Shown: positions 61,281 through 64,000 of the stretch, piece after piece
How positions within the stretch are numbered: position 1 is the first letter of the stretch
Layout of the letters: the number at the start of each line of letters is the position of its first letter
NCBI RefSeq assembly: GCF_028858725.1
Contig: NC_084759.1
Location: 90,268,889-90,332,888, forward strand
Length of the DNA stretch: 64,000 nucleotides
From: Colius striatus
Taxonomy: Eukaryota > Chordata > Aves > Coliiformes > Coliidae
Direction: 5' to 3'
Notes under the pieces: model-generated
What the model was told of the DNA's origin: nothing
Database searches by the model: none
Seen by the model: the letters and a program-made list of their open reading frames with translations, nothing else
Translations under genes and position numbers: made by a program

Positions 61281-64000
61281 TCCAGCACGGCAGGTACCGC
61301 AGCTGCTTTGTATGTGCCAGTGCTCCGTGTGCACTCCAAACCACGTGTGGTACCCGCAGCCCACGCACGTGAGTCCCCCTTTATCCACTCTTGCACATCA
61401 CACCGGACACCAGTATCACATCTCTTCTGCTATTGCCCACGGACTGCTTGATGCGTGATGCCTCCTGTGCTTCTGGTACCTGTAGGTGTCCCCAAAAGTT
61501 GGTCAGTACACGCAATGTCAGCCACCCAGCTCTCCAACATCACCCATCCTGTGCTCTAACCCCCACGTTGCTGTCCATGCTCCCCTGCTGCCCCACTTCC
61601 ATGTACTAGGGAGCCGAGGTCAGGGCAGAGATCCTGCCACTGCAAATGCCTGCAAGAGTGTTAGGCAGACACCACAGACAGCCCCACACAGTGCCCTGCG
61701 GTGGCACGCTGGCCTGAGCTGTGGGCACCCTGACAGAGCACCAGCTTTGTAGGCAGGCTTTGAAGTGAGTGCAATCTTGTGTTATTGACAGGGAAAAAAC
61801 AAAAACCCTTCGGAGGGCTGCCAACGAGTAAAAGAAGATGTGTTGGCTGGTTAAGTGCTACAATACATCAAGACTGCTGAGATAGGACTTCATAATATGT
61901 TTGGGAATTTCACCTTCCTCTGGCCATTTGTCATTATTGACTGTCACTGGTTCAGTCAATGATCCCTTCACAACAAATAATCTCACCCGATGCCTCTTGT
62001 TCTTCTTAGTGGGTAGCTTTAAATTGACTCTTGAAATAGAGTGATTATTTCTCAGAAACATGAAACCACATTTTCTTCATCATAAGTAATCTGTTGGAAA
62101 ATGAGGGAACATAGTGTTATCTGTCATCACTCCAGCTGCAAAACTTACAGCTTGTTCTAAGTTGGCTCACTACTAAGAGTTTCTCCTTTGCCTAGAAATG
62201 TAGGTGTTTTCATGAACTGTAGAAACTGATACATCTCCTTGGAGTATAGATAGGGTCAAAACAATTAATGATCTGCACCATGTATGCTCCAAACCCGCCA
62301 GTGTGGGAAAACTACAAAGCAGCATTTCACACGAGGGGGTTATCTCAAGGGAACACAGGTCTGGACAGTAGGCCCAGACAGAAGAATTACAGCAAAGGTA
62401 TATATTGAGATGATGATCTTCCTCAGTTTCTGGTCACCCATCTCCATTTCCCACCTCCAGATTCTTTGCTTGCTTTCCCCCAGAGTCACTCACCACATCT
62501 TTCAACCTGAAGGGTCTCAAGTCCTAATTTTCCTCCTCTCACCAGCTTAGCATTCTTAGAGCCAAAGCTGCTTGCCCCATCTGTTACCTTTCCCATATTC
62601 TTTGCATCTCTAACTTTTTGTGCCAGTCTTCCCTCTCTGACTTGAGCTATTCTGTTTCCCTCCCCAATAACTCCACTGTCTGTCTCTAGCAACTACACTT
62701 TGCTTCTTCCTTTACATGTCTCAAGTCCATGTCGTTGACTATCTAACCTCAGTTTCCAAATGATCGGTGTAATTTTGTCCAACCTTCTTCTCCTGCTTCA
62801 AACTCTTCGGCCCATTTCTGCTCTCACTATCCCCCCCAACACATCTTGTTCTTGTCCAAATCAAGCAACCTGACTGAGGTCAATGTTTTCTGAATTCGCT
62901 GCTTCTGTTTGTGGTGCTTAAATAAGAGAGCATACAGTCCAGGCTGGCAGCTGCAACTCAAATCTACTTTAAAGAAGACAAAACTTTGATGAATTTTAAC
63001 CAAATCCTAAAGAGAGCACAGACAAGTGTTTTTGGGGCTTTTCCCCACGCATAAAGGCTCACGGAACTGGGTTACATTTGGGGCTGCATTTCATAAGTTA
63101 AGCAAAATGCACATTCTTGATATGAAAGCATCATGTTTCCCCCCAAATAAGAAATTCACGGTTCCAAAGCATAAAATGTCATAACCTTTTAAAAGTTGCC
63201 AAAAATACAAGAATGGATATTCTGTATCTTCTGCAATACTGGTTTCCAGCCATAACTCAATTGTTCTAACTAATACTCTTTTTTCCCTCCCTCTTCCTCT
63301 TACCCTAAAACGAACCTGAGACAGAAAGTATCTCTGGAAGCACTGAAGCGTTTGCAAATTTATAAACAACTAAAAGTAAAACCTCCCATGGCAAAAAAGG
63401 TAGGCAACTGTAGAGGAGTTTCCAGCCTGTTTGTGTTTGACACTGGTCATAATAAACAAGTAAGGAGTGCACAGGCTGTAAAGAGAACTGAGAAGTGCGT
63501 TAAGCCATATGCCACGTTGGTGTGCCGCTCTCATGATGCACATCCAAAGGACACGCTCTCTCCTGTAATACGCACCTCTACTAGATACACACTGCAACCC
63601 CTTTACATCAAACCTACGGGCAACTTGTTCATTCAGCCTGAAGTCCAACCACTTTTTTGTTTAATAGCAATTGCTGCATGTGTCCTGTGTTCTTCAAGGG
63701 AGTGGCTACTGCATGTTATTTGGAACAAATATCATCTGTCCATTTTGCTGCTCTTAAACTCTCCCCAAAAATGATGCAACAAATTCTGAACTGCTAATGT
63801 CCTGGATTTTTCTGTATATCTTGATGCACCAAAGAATAAAGTTTCTTTGTCTGTCCTCTAGCTTGGAGGGCAATTGTTGGAATACTGATGTTGTCCTCTT
63901 CCCTGTTTTTCCTCCCTTCCTCAGCAATATGGTGTCATAGATTAACCCTAGTTTGCAATGGAGACCCACACAGCCACTTGCTTGCTCCACTGGGTGGGAT
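61281..64000. other. Upstream flank of PDXK, no gene recognised
   Basis: Moderately AT-rich sequence beyond the CpG island. I found no exon of the gene expected here by human synteny (RRP1B) and no repeat I can name. A minus-strand frame at 61858-62061 encodes a basic peptide (LPTKKNKRHR) of unknown meaning. A plus-strand frame of 140 codons at 63352-63774 has no recognisable domain. Confidence 0.45.

Noticed and set aside
63352..63774. 140-codon plus-strand frame near the right edge
   Set aside because: No domain or motif, and no evidence of splicing or a promoter. An AATAAA near 63.83 kb is not enough to call a gene.
1..64000. CRISPR arrays, bacterial operons, tRNA or rRNA genes
   Set aside because: None seen by eye. 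Splice-site structure, CR1 repeats and the CpG island show a bird nuclear genome. A covariance-model search would be needed to rule out small structured RNAs.

Overview
This is a vertebrate, almost certainly avian, genomic window. It carries many diverged CR1 (chicken repeat 1) LINE fragments with the typical 3' end in ATTCTATG, a GC-rich CpG-island promoter, large introns and long AT-rich non-coding stretches. There is no bacterial or viral gene organisation.

I recognise one protein-coding gene: PDXK (pyridoxal kinase), on the minus strand, complete from start codon to stop codon. All eleven coding exons could be found and joined in frame. Exon 1 lies at 60514-60612 in the CpG island, followed by 39953-40007, 31309-31413, 29449-29532, 27532-27578, 24748-24833, 24137-24182, 21364-21475, 19839-19975, 19231-19297 and 18407-18519, which carries the stop. 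All ten introns are GT-AG. The exons total 951 nt, encoding 316 residues plus a stop (human PDXK has 312). The active-site residues are all present, including the GTGD motif with its catalytic Asp at residue 239. The enzyme phosphorylates pyridoxal, pyridoxine and pyridoxamine with ATP in the cytosol to supply pyridoxal 5'-phosphate.

Layout: 1-8.3 kb is intergenic, with CR1 fragments, a possible ERV-type LTR relic (about 2.02-2.21 kb) and no recognised gene. The stretch 8.4-18.4 kb lies downstream of the PDXK stop and may be partly or wholly its 3'UTR; a good-looking minus-strand poly(A) signal lies at 8390-8395. PDXK exons and introns fill 18.4-60.6 kb. Intron 1 (20.5 kb) and intron 2 (8.5 kb) hold most of the repeats, including a 1.4-kb CR1 with a decayed reverse transcriptase. 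The CpG island and promoter span about 59.9-61.3 kb. From 61.3 to 64 kb is upstream sequence with nothing I can identify.

I found no novel multi-gene system. The most worthwhile unexplained signal is a pair of clearly homologous, diverged segments of about 240 bp in introns 5 and 2 of PDXK that I cannot assign to a known repeat family.
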